Below, piece by piece: positions 1 to 11,939 of a stretch of DNA of 64,000 bases. The notes under the pieces are model-generated. The model was not told the origin of the DNA and made no database searches. It worked only from the letters and a program-made list of their open reading frames with translations. Position 1 is the first letter of the stretch, and the number at the start of each line of letters is the position of its first letter. A program made the translations under genes and the position numbers. This stretch comes from Hetaerina americana (Eukaryota; Arthropoda; Insecta; Odonata; Calopterygidae). The DNA lies in contig JAKTNV010000003.1 in the NCBI GenBank assembly GCA_022747635.1, positions 13,820,911-13,884,910 of the forward strand, read 5' to 3'.

Positions 1-1430
1 TCGAGTTTTTAGTCGCTCAGCGTGATATACATTTTTTGGCTCTGAAGGAGTGGAGGAAGGGGAGTGAGTCTCTTCCAGAGCCTTCGAAAATGAGAAAACA
101 ACATTCCTAACGACCCGACTCTCAAGAAACCCGAGGCGAAAGCATGGAAATTAAGGCGGGATTAAAATCTGTGTTGACTTCGACCCCTTCCCCCTTGATT
201 ATTCTTGAGAATTCCGCGTGTGCTTGTATTTTTTTCCGCATTCTACAAAAATTCCCCACGAGAAACACTAGAAATTAAATGGGGGGACCCTCGAAAAGTC
301 AAACCCTACGCGGAGACGCTTCCTGAATGCCCGGATAGGCGAGTAAAAGAGAACGCAATGCGGGGAAAATTTTCAAATGGAAAATTTAATGAAAACGCAT
401 TTTTTATTTGCAGAAGAATTTTAAACCCTCCGCTTTTGTGCAGGCACTCAGGCAATTCTGGAGAGTGATTACTGTACAGAGGCATGAATGAGGAATTGTT
501 TACTTCAAGGAAGAAGTCCTCATAATTACCCGTAAACATAACACAGAAATGCTAATCTCCACATGCGTACCATTCACGTTACTGCACAAAAGAATACGTG
601 AAAGTTTCCATTCCGCTTACATTTATTATCACGTTCTTAACGAATGATAAAAATCAACATTTACGTTATCAATTTCCACGGTATCATCATCTTAGAATGC
701 AGTAAATCTACCGAAAAAAATGAGGAGGTATTATGCGATGGAGTAAATCACGCAAGTGAAAGTATGAAGATCATTGTTGTGAATAATTTTCTTTTCACAT
801 ATATTATCAGTTGCTTGCTGAAATATCTCATTTAATTTATTATTCAGGGATTTACTTGGTACCGATTGAGATTAGAGCCAAGATTTTGGCTAAATAAAAC
901 TACACTTAATTTAGTGACAAGATTAAATAAACAGATGCTGTGCGAAGCCTTGTTTACCAAGTATCCAAAGGTTTGCATTTTCTAAAAAGAGGCACGTAGT
1001 ATTATTGATTTTAATCCACATCCATCGGGTTTCAGTAACATTTTAACTATCAAGCATTGAAAACGTATATCTTGTAACAGCAATGCGCCAATCTAACCCA
1101 ATCGAAGGGCAAGGCTTTCTCCCGATGGTGCATTTTCTCCATAAACATTGAACCTTATAGTTTAATTGTTTTTTTCCGAATAAACTCCGAAATTTTGGAA
1201 ATAAAATTTAACTAAAATTTCTTCTCGGTATTATACAGCTTAAATTAATCAAAGTCAGCAAAATCAGCTAGTCAGACAACGATCACTCAAAATCCCCAAT
1301 TCAACACATCATCTAGTATAAAAGAATTTGAAGGATGCAACCCTGAAAAATGCAATAAAATTCCTCAATTTTTAGAACACTTTGGGCGATCCCATACGCA
1401 ATACATCGGTTGGATGTATTTAATAGTCTA
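1..1430. other. AT-rich non-coding stretch, no gene recognised
   Basis: Ordinary-complexity, mostly AT-rich sequence. The open frames here are under 90 codons, show no recognisable motif and are not supported by splice or composition signals. I see no repeat family member in it. Confidence 0.6.
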
Positions 1431-1779
1431 TGGCACTAAAGGGAACACTCTATCCCCGGATAAAAACATCCTGCTTGGAACGACGATGGAACACGCCTTT
1501 TTTTCCATCCCGCAAATGCAAGTCGATACACCCGTCGCAGTGCACACAACCATTCCCCTATACATTCCGTGGACGAAGACTCGCATTCATTCAATCCCTC
1601 ACATCCAGGGCCGGTCAAATGTAGTATTGGAACGTGCCGAACATTCTTTCCCCGCATCTCCTCCATCACCGCATAGCTTTGAGGAACGAGAGGGGAAGAG
1701 AATAATATGGATGGAGAATGATGCGAGGGGATTAAAGCTTCCAGAAAGCGGCCATGAATTAAATTATAGATGGAACACA

Positions 1780-2900
1780 AAACCACGACCTGTTCGGCTT
1801 TGGTGGGGGAGAAAGAGGGGGAGAGAAACGAAGGAGAAGAAGAGATAAACCGCCGGTGAATCGAGTCGACGAAGACGGGCGGAGCGGAAAAGTGGGAAGG
1901 AAATGGTAACGTCGAGACTTGGGAGGTGGTGTGCAGTCCAGGGGAGAGTAGAATTTCCAGCGAGGTTTCGAATAGGGGGGGAGCAACAGAGAGAATGATG
2001 GCCGAAGGCGGGGGGATGGCTGGAGAGGGGGAGGAGACGATGGCGACCCCCTGGAGGGCAGAGCCGAGTAAGTGGGAGAGGGCAAGGAGGAAGTGTGGGG
2101 AAAGAATGTCGGGAAAAGAAGGGCAGGGGACCCATGCATGCGCCCTGCAAAACACCCCTTCCCAACCCACCCCTGGAAAGATGGAGCGATGGTGGAGCAG
2201 TATGCAAGAATTAGAACTTTGGGGGAGGGTGTGGACGATGGAAATATAAGGGGAGCGATACCGAAGTGTGTGCGATGGGAAAGGGGGAGGGGTGAGCAAT
2301 GGACTCCGCACACAAACTCCGTGGTATACCGGACTTCGGTCGGCTTGAAGCAGAATGGATGGATAAATGTGGAAGAAGGGATTTCGATGGGAAGTACACT
2401 AGAGAGTGTGGAGGGGGGCCCTGGGCGACAGATTTTTTTCACTTTTCCCTATTCTTACACATAGCAGCCCCATGGATTGTCCAATACACCTATGCATGAC
2501 GATACGTGTGCATGCGAGTGTACACGGGACGGGTGCACTCATAATGACTGATGTAGAGATTGCAAAAGCGGCAGCGGAGAAGAGGTTGGGGTTTGGATGC
2601 CGGATAGTGGGGTCGCATAGTAGTAGAGATGGGTGGGTGTGGAAGGACGGGAATGGGGAAGCGGACGAGAGCGGAGGCAGCGCCGCGGCGCCTCGTGGTC
2701 TGAATCGATACCAAGGGAGGGCAGGGGAGAGGAGGGTTGGGGACGGAGGGGAGAGATTGAAGGGAGAAACTGGAAAGGGGTGGTATTAAAAGAGGAAGGA
2801 GGCAAAGGGTGGGGGATTTTACGGTGTGGGTGCGCTGCTAGGGTAGAGCAGTCTGCAGCAAGTAAGGAGGGATGAAGGCAGTAGGAAAAGGACTTGGATA
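1780..2900 (+). repeat. Purine-rich low-complexity island (largest in the window)
   Basis: The plus strand is dominated by G and A (imperfect GGGGGAG, GGAGAGG and GAAGG units) for about 1.1 kb. Stop codons are rare on the pyrimidine strand, which is why long Pro/Ser/Leu-rich open frames (up to about 290 codons, minus strand, 1436-2311) overlap it; I treat these as composition artefacts. There is no fixed repeat period. It is a decayed simple-sequence region rather than a clean microsatellite. Confidence 0.7.
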
Positions 2901-2929
2901 CGCGGAGTCGTGGGGAAAAGGGTAGGGCG

Positions 2930-4060
2930 AAGGTTGCACCAGCAAAATATAATGGAGATCCAATTTTAACTTGATTGGGTAACAGTCATCATAGATATAT
3001 TTTTGAATTTAAAACGAAAACCTGACGTAACTTTAACATGCATGGTATTATCAAGGAATTTATACATCACACGTGCATATCCGAATAGCTGAAATTGTCA
3101 AATTCAAGAGTTGCACAGGTTATTGTTGAATTTTTCAAATTATAATAACATAGCCAAGGTATTTCTCGTCACGCCAACGATTTCTCAATGGTTAGGATTA
3201 TCTTCAATAATCACGAATGACTAACTGGAATAGAAAAACAAATTTCATATCCAAATGCATTCTAACTCAAAGTTGAAAGAAGACAAAATCACCAAACTAA
3301 GGAGATCGATGGAACCAAATAAATACTGAATATAGAATAAATACAGTTATTTGGAATATTATACAGATGAATTCACTCGGATAACATGCAAAGAAAATAA
3401 GTTTTCATTGCTGCAAAGAGCATGTTGTACTGAATTTTAACCGAGAAAGATTACTTAATGAATAAAGCTTACTTAATGAATTAAACACGAAAAAGAAATC
3501 TAAAATATAATAAAATTTAAATACGATTAATGAGAGTATCCAGTTACATGATTCGCAGGAGGTAAAAGTGAACAAGGCTGCTGACAAAAGCGGTGAATGG
3601 GAAAGACTTTTTCAAATCTGGAATCCAGAGGTTAATTTTTTATGGTCGCTTTTGCCAGATGGAACACATTTATTTTTTATTTTTACATTTTAGGGTTTAA
3701 AAAAGAGCTTGGTTTATTTTTGATTTTCGCCAAATGTCCAAGCCAACCGACTATACCGTTTATTAACTGAAATATGACATTGCTTGAAACTTAATGCGAG
3801 ATAATGACTTCCGGGAGGAAATTCGTAGTTCTTTTTAAATTGGTAGACTTCATAACTCCATTTGCATACAATAACTAATATTTTATCACACCGAATGCTC
3901 TCCGTTATGCTATCTCATTGACTAGCTTGGTGAGTTCAAAATTGTCCTAACCTTTGATGTACTGGGTGCGAAAAAATGATAAGACGTTATCATTAAATAA
4001 GCAACGTAGCATGGGGTCACGAACATTTTTGGAGCGACGAAGATCGATGAATAACGAGTG
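2930..4060. other. AT-rich stretch without gene
   Basis: AT-rich sequence with many stops in all frames. The only structure I see is a short direct repeat, listed separately. Confidence 0.6.
3451..3481 (+). repeat. Short direct repeat, 13 bp x2
   Basis: The 13-mer TTACTTAATGAAT occurs exactly at 3451-3463 and 3469-3481, separated by 5 bp. It may be a small slippage duplication. No element boundary is visible around it. Confidence 0.6.
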
Positions 4061-4069
4061 CATCAATAA

Positions 4070-4470
4070 TGGGGGGAGGGATTTCTGCTAAGATAATTTG
4101 AGCGCAGGGGAATTATTTGAAGGGAAGGTGGGGAGTGGAGAGAGCGAGGGAGCGAGATAGATGGAAAGAAGTAGAGGAAAAGAGAGAGATGAAAGATGCC
4201 TCTCCTCTCCCGGCTGGATTCTATTGCGGAGTTCCGAGGAGTCTCGAGGAAATTCAGGGGCCCTGGTTCTTAGGGAGGGCGAGCCATCCATTTCATCAAG
4301 GGGTGGTGGTGGCCGTGGTGATTATCTTAAGTGGCTCCCGCTGAAGGGTGTCGAGGAAGAGCAGGGTGTAGAGGAAGAATAGGAGGTGCATGGAGGGAAG
4401 GAAGGTTGAAGGGGCAGAGAGAGAGAGAGGAAGTAAGGGTGGATAAGAGTGAGTTGGGGGAGTAGTAGGA
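4070..4470 (+). repeat. Purine-rich low-complexity island
   Basis: G/A-rich plus strand with a short (GA)n run near 4416-4429. Overlapping open frames on both strands are low-complexity and have no domain signature. Confidence 0.6.
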
Positions 4471-4474
4471 TGAG

Positions 4475-7320
4475 GGTTTTTGGAGAGAAATCTTCAAGAA
4501 ACAAGCGGGCATTATTCTCTTAATATGGGGAAGTGTAGTAAAAGCAGAAGAAGTTTAACATGGGGAGAGGCAGCGGTATATCCCCGGTGGAGTCTGGACG
4601 CTCTTAAAGGGAAGATTGGGGTGATGATGCGGCTGGAGATGGCTAAGGTGGTCACCAATATGGAGACACTTGACTCCGCCGATTGCCACTAAACTTGAAG
4701 AATGGTTTCGGGTTCGGTAATTCATTTATTATGAACTCATAAAGAGAGAAGGGACAAAATTACATTTCCATCGTTAAAGTAATCACCCTCTAATACACGT
4801 GAATATTATAATTATAACCGTCAACGCAAACAGTGGAAGATAATCCTTTGAAACAGAGTGGTCCACTCAGAAGGAAAGCATGATGCGTTGAACTCGAGAA
4901 TTTAAAAAAAATTAGATTAGATGATATATTTTTCTCGACGGAAGTATATGCATGATCGTGTATCGTTTGCGGGAAAGTTGTCGACTCTCCTCTGAAGAGA
5001 ATCAGCTCAAATTGCTCAAAATGTTGAGGTCAAACCTCAAAAACTGTCGCATTCGTGCTCACAAGGCAGGATTGATGAAACAAGACTCCTCACGATTACT
5101 GAATATGCACTACGTAGGTACGTACAAACTTCCGTAAATTTTTGACCGAAGGGCATAAGAGTGAAATTTGGTTCATTTACATTCGCCCTTAAGCATCGTG
5201 AAGCATGCGCCATTTGAGCCGAAGACTATTGTGTAAAATTCGGTACTGGATACATACGAGCCGAATCGATATATCAGTCAACATCACGAGTCATCAACCC
5301 AGGGACTATTTTGATGCATCTGTCCACCTAATTCACCCAAAGACCAACTTCTTCGTGAATAGAAGATGTACATATCTTCACGCTGTCTTTCTCTACTAAT
5401 GATTACATCCGCGGCTTTCCTAGGTAGGTCTTTCTGTTTACGTTTTCCTTGAGAACATTCTTCATCAGGTCCAAGTATCTCAAAATGCATTTGATAAGAT
5501 TAACCTTTCTTCTCTCAAGGGTTTTCATTATTTCTTTCTTCTTCCCTTTTAGCGTAAAGCCTCTTAACCTCCGAACAGGATGAGCTAAGGCAATAGCAAA
5601 CGTTTTGGGCGATGAAAAATGAGATGGACTAACGAACAATCCTCTTGTGTAGAGAGATGCCGGAATGAAATGAATCGACAAGAGGGAAATGAACAGAACT
5701 GCCATCTTGAAGTCGAGGGAGAGAAAGGGAGATAAACGAGGGAAACGGATTTCAATTCACCGTTCCTGACAAAACTTTCCTCCGATGTTTCCTCTCCTTT
5801 TCCTTCCCAGTCGAAGACCGTCCCACACACACCACGGGACAGAGAGTAGAGAAAGAGGACGCGAAGTGGCGCGGAGGAGGTTCGGATTAGCAAGCGGAGT
5901 GGGGCGGGGAGAAGGTGCGGATGAGAAATTGTAAGCGCCGTCGTTCCAGCGCAGGCCAAAGATGTCGCAAGGTATTCGATGTCCTAATTACCATCTTCCA
6001 AGGTACTCTCCATCCGTGTTTTAACGCCTCCCCTTCCCTCGTCTACTTCAGCCCGTCACACCATTCACATCCTCTGCCCACTCCCTCACGTGGGACACAG
6101 TTTACTAGCCTAGGTTTCGCGAATTTCACATTCGGGGGTGGAGGCTAAAAAGAGCGTGCGCGAAGGACGAAAGGGCAATATCGAAATGGAAGGATTGATC
6201 TTTTTTTAAGGATTGTGTAGAGAAGGCAGGGGAAGGATTGTAATGAACCCGGAATGCAATTCTATCAAAAAATCACTAGATCTCTTCTTTATTCATTTCT
6301 TCTTCCTCTCCTTCTCTCTCCCAACTTCCGGCGCTCTTCCTTTTCTCCCCGGAGGAAACAGTAATCCTTTTCCTGCGAGGTATTCGACGACATGGCTCTC
6401 CAGCTCTAGGCGAGGGAGCCAGAGAACCAGATCCAGCTTTTTTCAGCATGTATGACCTTATTTCTTCCTCCTTTTGGCGGTTCAAGCCTTCGCGTTTCAT
6501 GGCAAGAAATATAGTGTTATGACGTTGTATTTGATTACGATAGGATGTTGGGGGGTGGTGCTTTCGGATTCCATTACAAACGGCTTAAAGCAACAAAAAT
6601 GTATTGCGTTTCGTAATCCGACATTATTCACGACGGAGGGCATCCTATGTTTTGCGTATGGGAGCCTCCATCCGTGGGAGATAAAGAGGAGCGGAATTGA
6701 AAATAAGAGAAGCTCCCGAACCCTCCTTAACGGTCTGGATAAATGGGGCCCCCTCTCCCATTTCCTCCGCTGCGTGCACGAGGGAAAAGAGAGCGAGTGA
6801 TTCATTTGGGCGCGCAAGATGAAGAAAGGGGATGGTTTTCCAAACTGTTTTTGCCTTCTCGTTTATCTCATTGTAATGAGATACCGCTATGATTCTCGCA
6901 CAAGTTACATTTTGAAGTGGACAAAGGGGAAGGGATGGCCGCCTTTCAAACAAACTTCGAAAGAAGTTTCCTTGGGTGATTATTTATACCATTAATGCAT
7001 AAATATGAGATGAATTCAGATTAGCACACAGGTGTTGAAGTCCCCTCCCATTTCCTATATTAAGATGCTGAGACGAGTAACTTGAAGGATGATGAAGATT
7101 TATATTTGCCCACTTCCTCTGATATATTTAGTATATCAGTAAGCTGGCAATTTACTCACTCAGATCTATTACTGAATGAACTAGCAATACTAAAAAATAC
7201 GAATGAATGGGCATTTTAATGTCCTTCTAAAGAGGTACTTAAATAAAATTTTAGAAAGCTCATCCCTCTCAGTTAACAGCGGGTATCTGCTCCATCCTTG
7301 CGGTGGATATTTGAAAGTGC
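4475..7320. other. Non-coding stretch, nothing recognised
   Basis: Mixed composition. Small open frames on both strands (for example 5585-5959 minus, 6474-6800 plus, 6497-6817 minus) overlap each other and contain no motif I recognise. A modest pyrimidine-rich patch lies near 6290-6340. No repeat family copy was seen. Confidence 0.55.
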
Positions 7321-7325
7321 AGATA

Positions 7326-7341
7326 TTATATAAATATATAT

Positions 7342-7372
<31 letters not shown>

Positions 7373-7376
7373 CACT

Positions 7377-7409
<33 letters not shown>

Positions 7410-7411
7410 TC
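7326..7411 (+). repeat. Compound (TA)n/(CA)n microsatellite
   Basis: Alternating TA runs interrupted by short (CA)n blocks, then a pure TA run ending about 7410. It creates spurious Tyr-Ile repeat open frames on both strands. Confidence 0.9.
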
Positions 7412-7415
7412 CTAT

Positions 7416-7426
7416 ATTACTCATCA

Positions 7427-7475
<49 letters not shown>

Positions 7476-7499
7476 TTATATATATTCAAGATGAGTAAT
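7416..7499. repeat. Near-perfect palindrome with (TA)n core
   Basis: The arm beginning ATTACTCATCATGAATATA (from 7416) is matched by an inverted copy ending at 7499 (reading TATATTCAAGATGAGTAAT), with one mismatch in the unique part. The whole centre is alternating TA and is itself self-complementary. The segment could extrude as an approximately 84-nt hairpin or cruciform. It may be a small foldback or MITE-like element, or a microsatellite that arose inside a palindrome. Confidence 0.75.
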
Positions 7500-9060
7500 T
7501 TCACTTACAATTGAAAAATCAAATCGCTTTTCTCTTTCCAGATTAATATTAATTTTGGAGCAAAACAAATCCGATATGGACGAAAGTAAGAAGAAATATT
7601 AAATTTACACTCAGAGTAGGCCTCAATGGTTCATTGGCTGCTAGCCTACGCAAAAGCCTAAGGGTTCCCTCAGCATTATAAACCTAGTCTACGTTTCACC
7701 AGTCTCCCTTTCATTCTGTTGATCTTGAAGCATATGGCTCAATCAGCAAGGGGATATTTCCCAATCCCCCTCGGAAAATACCTACAAGGGAAAAGGGACC
7801 CGCTCCAGTGAATTAGGGTGGATTTAGGAAAGAGATCCTTAAAGTAATTGTAGGAAAAGTCAATTAAACTCAAGAATAAATACAGTACTACAAGCAATAT
7901 AAGTTCAATGAGAAATAACAGGGAGACCTAACTTACTAAATTTGAAATGGAAAATTATATTGAGGAAGAATAAACGACGATGAAAATAAAGATATACCAC
8001 AACCAGGTTCAACTGCACCGACATGAGTCATTTGCCATGGACTCAAACTCCCTGGATTTTTGCAGTGGGCCAAAGAAAGGGAGTGACTCTTTCAAAACGC
8101 TGTGAATCCGAGTAATCTCGTATTTGGCGAAACTAAATGGCTAAACATTTTCCGCCAATAATACCTGCTTTGCAATCGCGTTCCCCTTAGTGTGTCCTAT
8201 GTTCACGAATAAAATGTATAAATAGGTCTAAAGCACTGCAATAAGAGAAACAATAGATCTGTCACTACAATCCCTGTTCCTGCAGGCGCGGGACATCTGC
8301 TTAAGCAACCACCACATTTCACGAGCAATGGGCAGGCAATGAGAGCCGTAGTGAATTCACCAAGTATGTACTAATGTAAAACCAATGCATACTTTGGTGA
8401 GTCGGAAAGAAACATTTACCACGACATGATACATGTGAGACTGGGATGCTGAAAAACGTACCCAAAGAACTTCCACTAAACATGCAAATTTCCGAAGTTT
8501 AAAATTTCAAATGAAAAGGGATAGTTAAAGGATAGTTGCATACCTGAAGTCCGCGAGCAAATCGCAGTAACTCATTCATATGACCGATTGTTGTCATTCG
8601 TATTTGCCAAGAAAACTGTTGATAATACCCAAGACTTTCTCCATGCACTCATTTCTGAGGAGAGAAAAACCGAACAAACGCAAGAACACATGTATTTAAG
8701 GGTTTTATCTTAATAGTAAATTTCGCATCCTCTAAAAGACGTTTGTATTTCATTTACCAAATACCAAACTTTCTACGCCAAAGTTACCATTTTAGTTTTG
8801 GAAAAAATATCGAAAAAAAATCTCGAGCCGAAGTAATGTTTTGAGTCGACCAAATTATTGGCGCGTTAATTTCCGACTTATTCGGATCATGAAGCTCACT
8901 AACCATGAGAAACGCCTCTTCATTGAACACCGTCGTCATGGAACAACATTTCTATGCTCAAAAGTAAAAGCGGCCATTGGGTGGGCATAGAGCGCCGATT
9001 TTCTCAATTTCGATTAATGCGACCACGCGACCCTCGCCTTTATCAATTACCCGAGGTAGG
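7500..9060. other. Non-coding stretch, nothing recognised
   Basis: Ordinary-complexity sequence with frequent stops. I find no domain, repeat copy or RNA gene in it. Confidence 0.6.
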
Positions 9061-9062
9061 CG

Positions 9063-9088
9063 AGGAGAGAGAGAGAGAGAGAGAGAGG
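9063..9088 (+). repeat. (GA)n microsatellite
   Basis: About 12 GA dinucleotides in a row, directly readable. The neighbouring Arg-Glu repeat open frame is an artefact of it. Confidence 0.9.
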
Positions 9089-9089
9089 A

Positions 9090-10565
9090 GGAAGGGTGCT
9101 CGCTCCATCGATCACAGGAACGACGACGCCACTTGGAAAAACAAGGCGTCTTGAGCGGGACGAGTGAAGAGCGATCGTCCGCTGACAAAACTGTAAATTA
9201 ACGCCGAGAAAAACGGCAAGTCGATGAATCTTTCACGGATGAGAAATCACACCTTCGAAAAGCCGAGGCAGCTAAAAACGGGCTCGCGGGAGGAGAAGCA
9301 CGAGAGGAAAGGAGAGGTTGGGTCTTTATGCGGGAATGATTAATGGCTGCAAAGTAACGGATGGAGGGGAAGGGGAGTGTTCGGGTGTGAGGGCGACCTG
9401 GCGTCGGGATGGAATGGGAGTGACGCAACGACAACAATGAAAGGGAAAACGGTGGGCGGAGTTGGAACAGGGAAGCAACGAACACGTTTCTGAGACAATG
9501 CCCAGGGCACCTCAGCAAGGGAGGACTTGTGTAGACGCGGTAGATGTGACACCCTCGTTGCCCTAAAAGCTCTTCTAACAACTACAATTATTATTTTACA
9601 ATGCACATATTATTTGATGATTTTAAAGACAAGATGACATGGTTCCGTAAGAATCTCCGCAAAGACATGAATCAGGTAACACTTAATTTAGAGCCTGGAG
9701 GTGTATTTACTGGTATCTTTGTTCGCCTTCAACGTTTCAGATAAGAAGAATCAGAGAGCATGCACTCGTGGTCACGGATGCGTACCGTATACAAAATAAA
9801 ACGATTTCACGCGTTAATCTGGAAATAAAACATACTATTGTGAAAAAACGACGACAATATTTAAATTAAGAAGTTATAAAAGTAAAATGTAGTTCTTGTT
9901 AAACGAATTTCTAGCGTATACATATAAATGAAGAAGACATAAAGTAAAATAAATCCCTATTAGCTACATTTTTGTAACCGTAGATCGGATATATTACACA
10001 TTTTGGTTTCATAATAAAGAACGGATAGTAGCAATTTTTCACTAGATATCTAGTCTCTAATGTTCGAGTTCCACCACATCACGCCGAAAACTACTCAATT
10101 TTGACTTTAAATATCTCTAAAAAATCGACATAATAAGTAACACTGAACGGCTTACATATTAATAATGATATGTAGCATAGAAATTTGAATATTGATTAAA
10201 AATTTTAGAATGAGCCACCACACATGATATTCATTAGAACTACAGTAACCCGTTTAACTTATTTTTCGAATGGGAACATTTCGTAGAAGTTTGGACGCAC
10301 ACCAATTACGCTGACCGGACAAGTATAATTTTCCTCTCCATTTCCTCTTTCTCCCTCTAATTCCGAAGGCATAGAACATCTCCTTTAAAAAATCAATCCG
10401 TGGATGAACAGAAGGAAAAAAAAGAAGAAATGAACAAGTGAGGAATGGAGTAGTAGCGGGGTGGTGGTCTGTACACGGCCGCCTTCTCGTCAAGTATATA
10501 GGCCCGAGGAAATTTTTCTTGTTTCCTGCTAGCCAACCAGCAAATTTTCTCCCATGCACGGGGGT
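9090..10565. other. Non-coding stretch, nothing recognised
   Basis: Moderately GC-rich up to about 9600, then AT-rich. Overlapping short frames on the minus strand (9198-9581, 9340-9606) have no recognisable motif. Confidence 0.55.
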
Positions 10566-10567
10566 AG

Positions 10568-11197
10568 GTGGATACACATCTCTCATCCAGTCTCATTCTC
10601 AATGCCAAGGGCACCGTGGCATTTAAAATGAATCGAAATATTGATGAAGTGCCATCGGAAGTGCCGAGGCTGCCCGACCAACCTTCCATCCCGTCCCCCC
10701 TCGGGCCTCCCCGCGTCGCCAGCGAAAACTCCCCTTTTACCCACGACTGTTCTCCCCTCCTATTCCATATCCCTCCCACGCCTATCCTAAAGCGGCGTCG
10801 ACCAAGCCCGACCCCTACCTCGGACGACGTTCCACGGCTAGGGTGGAAAAGCCCCATCGGTCGTACGCTCCGCTTTCCTCAATTTTTTATATCCCCGCCA
10901 GCGCCGTCGTTCGCTCGCGAACACCCGAGGGCATCCTGGAGACTTTCCCCCGGTTCAGCCGCGTCAGCCGCCAGCATCACCCGCAAGCATCACCCGCACC
11001 CCCCTCCCGTCACCTCCCGGAAGGCGGCGTCGGAGTCATCCCCCGCTGCGCTGCCTCAACTACCAACTGCCCTTATTCTTCCGCCTCCTTTTTTCCTCCC
11101 TCGTCCTTCGACTAGTCGTTGGATTCAAGGGAATAGAGAGCAAAATAATATAATGGGCGAGGATTTGCGGATTCGACGGCACCGTTTGAGCATTTGA
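10568..11197 (+). other. Uncertain 209-codon open frame in a CpG/pyrimidine-rich block
   Basis: An ATG-initiated frame of 209 codons runs to a TGA at 11195-11197. The predicted product is Pro/Ser-rich and basic, with no signal peptide, membrane segment or domain that I recognise. The underlying DNA, especially 10790-11060, is rich in CpG and pyrimidines, so a long frame could arise from composition alone. It could also be a 5' exon or CpG-rich promoter region of an unseen gene, but no splice structure or downstream coding exon is visible to support that. I do not assign a function. Confidence 0.15.
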
Positions 11198-11199
11198 TT

Positions 11200-11935
11200 T
11201 TTTGTGGATGATGAGCAATTCGCTGATCTAAAAAATGAGGGCGGTAAAGGAAGCCTCTAAAAATATTAAGGTACGCGTAATTGATCTTTTTCCTGAGTGG
11301 GGAATGTGAGTAAAATAATTAGCCCGGAAACGTGGACCTCTAAGAAGATGGGATACAAAAACAAAAAGAAGACGGGATAAATGTGGGGGATAAAGGACGG
11401 GAAAAATTACAGAAAAGAGAGGATTTAAGAAAGTTAATGATCACAGGTAATAAATAGTAGCCGGTGAAACTTTGTAATAACTAAGCATTCATACTCAAGA
11501 TAAAGTTAGTAATTTCTCATGGCATCGAAGTGATACTTAAAAACTGAGTCGCCATTTCGACAAAACTCGTAAAATATTCAAATTTGCTCTTAATTAACCA
11601 TATTGAGAATTACCAGGAACGGATTGAGGTGGGGGACGAAAGCAGGTGTTCACCTTGGGAAGGGCCTGAGCACACACGTATCCGTAGGGTATCCAACACA
11701 CGTATCCCTAGGGTTTATCTTAATTTTGATTTTAAGATATCATACATTATCAACTTAAAGGCTTCTTATCGAATTGAAATACTTTTTGCTCAGCTTTAAT
11801 TTTCTAACCTCAGATAATCCAGATAGGTAGGGTAGTAAAATATGTGCCCGTATCTACAATACGCGAAGAATACATGAATACGATGAAATTAAATACATTA
11901 ACCATGGTAGGTCATTTAATAATGTTCTCGACTTG
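11200..11935. other. AT-rich stretch, nothing recognised
   Basis: AT-rich sequence preceding the 3' end of the minus-strand LINE. A small repeat of CACACGTATCC...AGGGT occurs near 11672-11713. Part of this region could be old LINE 3' untranslated sequence, but I cannot place the boundary. Confidence 0.5.
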
Positions 11936-11939
11936 CCTT

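Noticed and set aside
1436..2311. 291-codon minus-strand open frame
   Set aside because: Lies largely in a purine-rich island; Pro/Ser/Leu-rich product with no domain. Stop codons are suppressed by composition.
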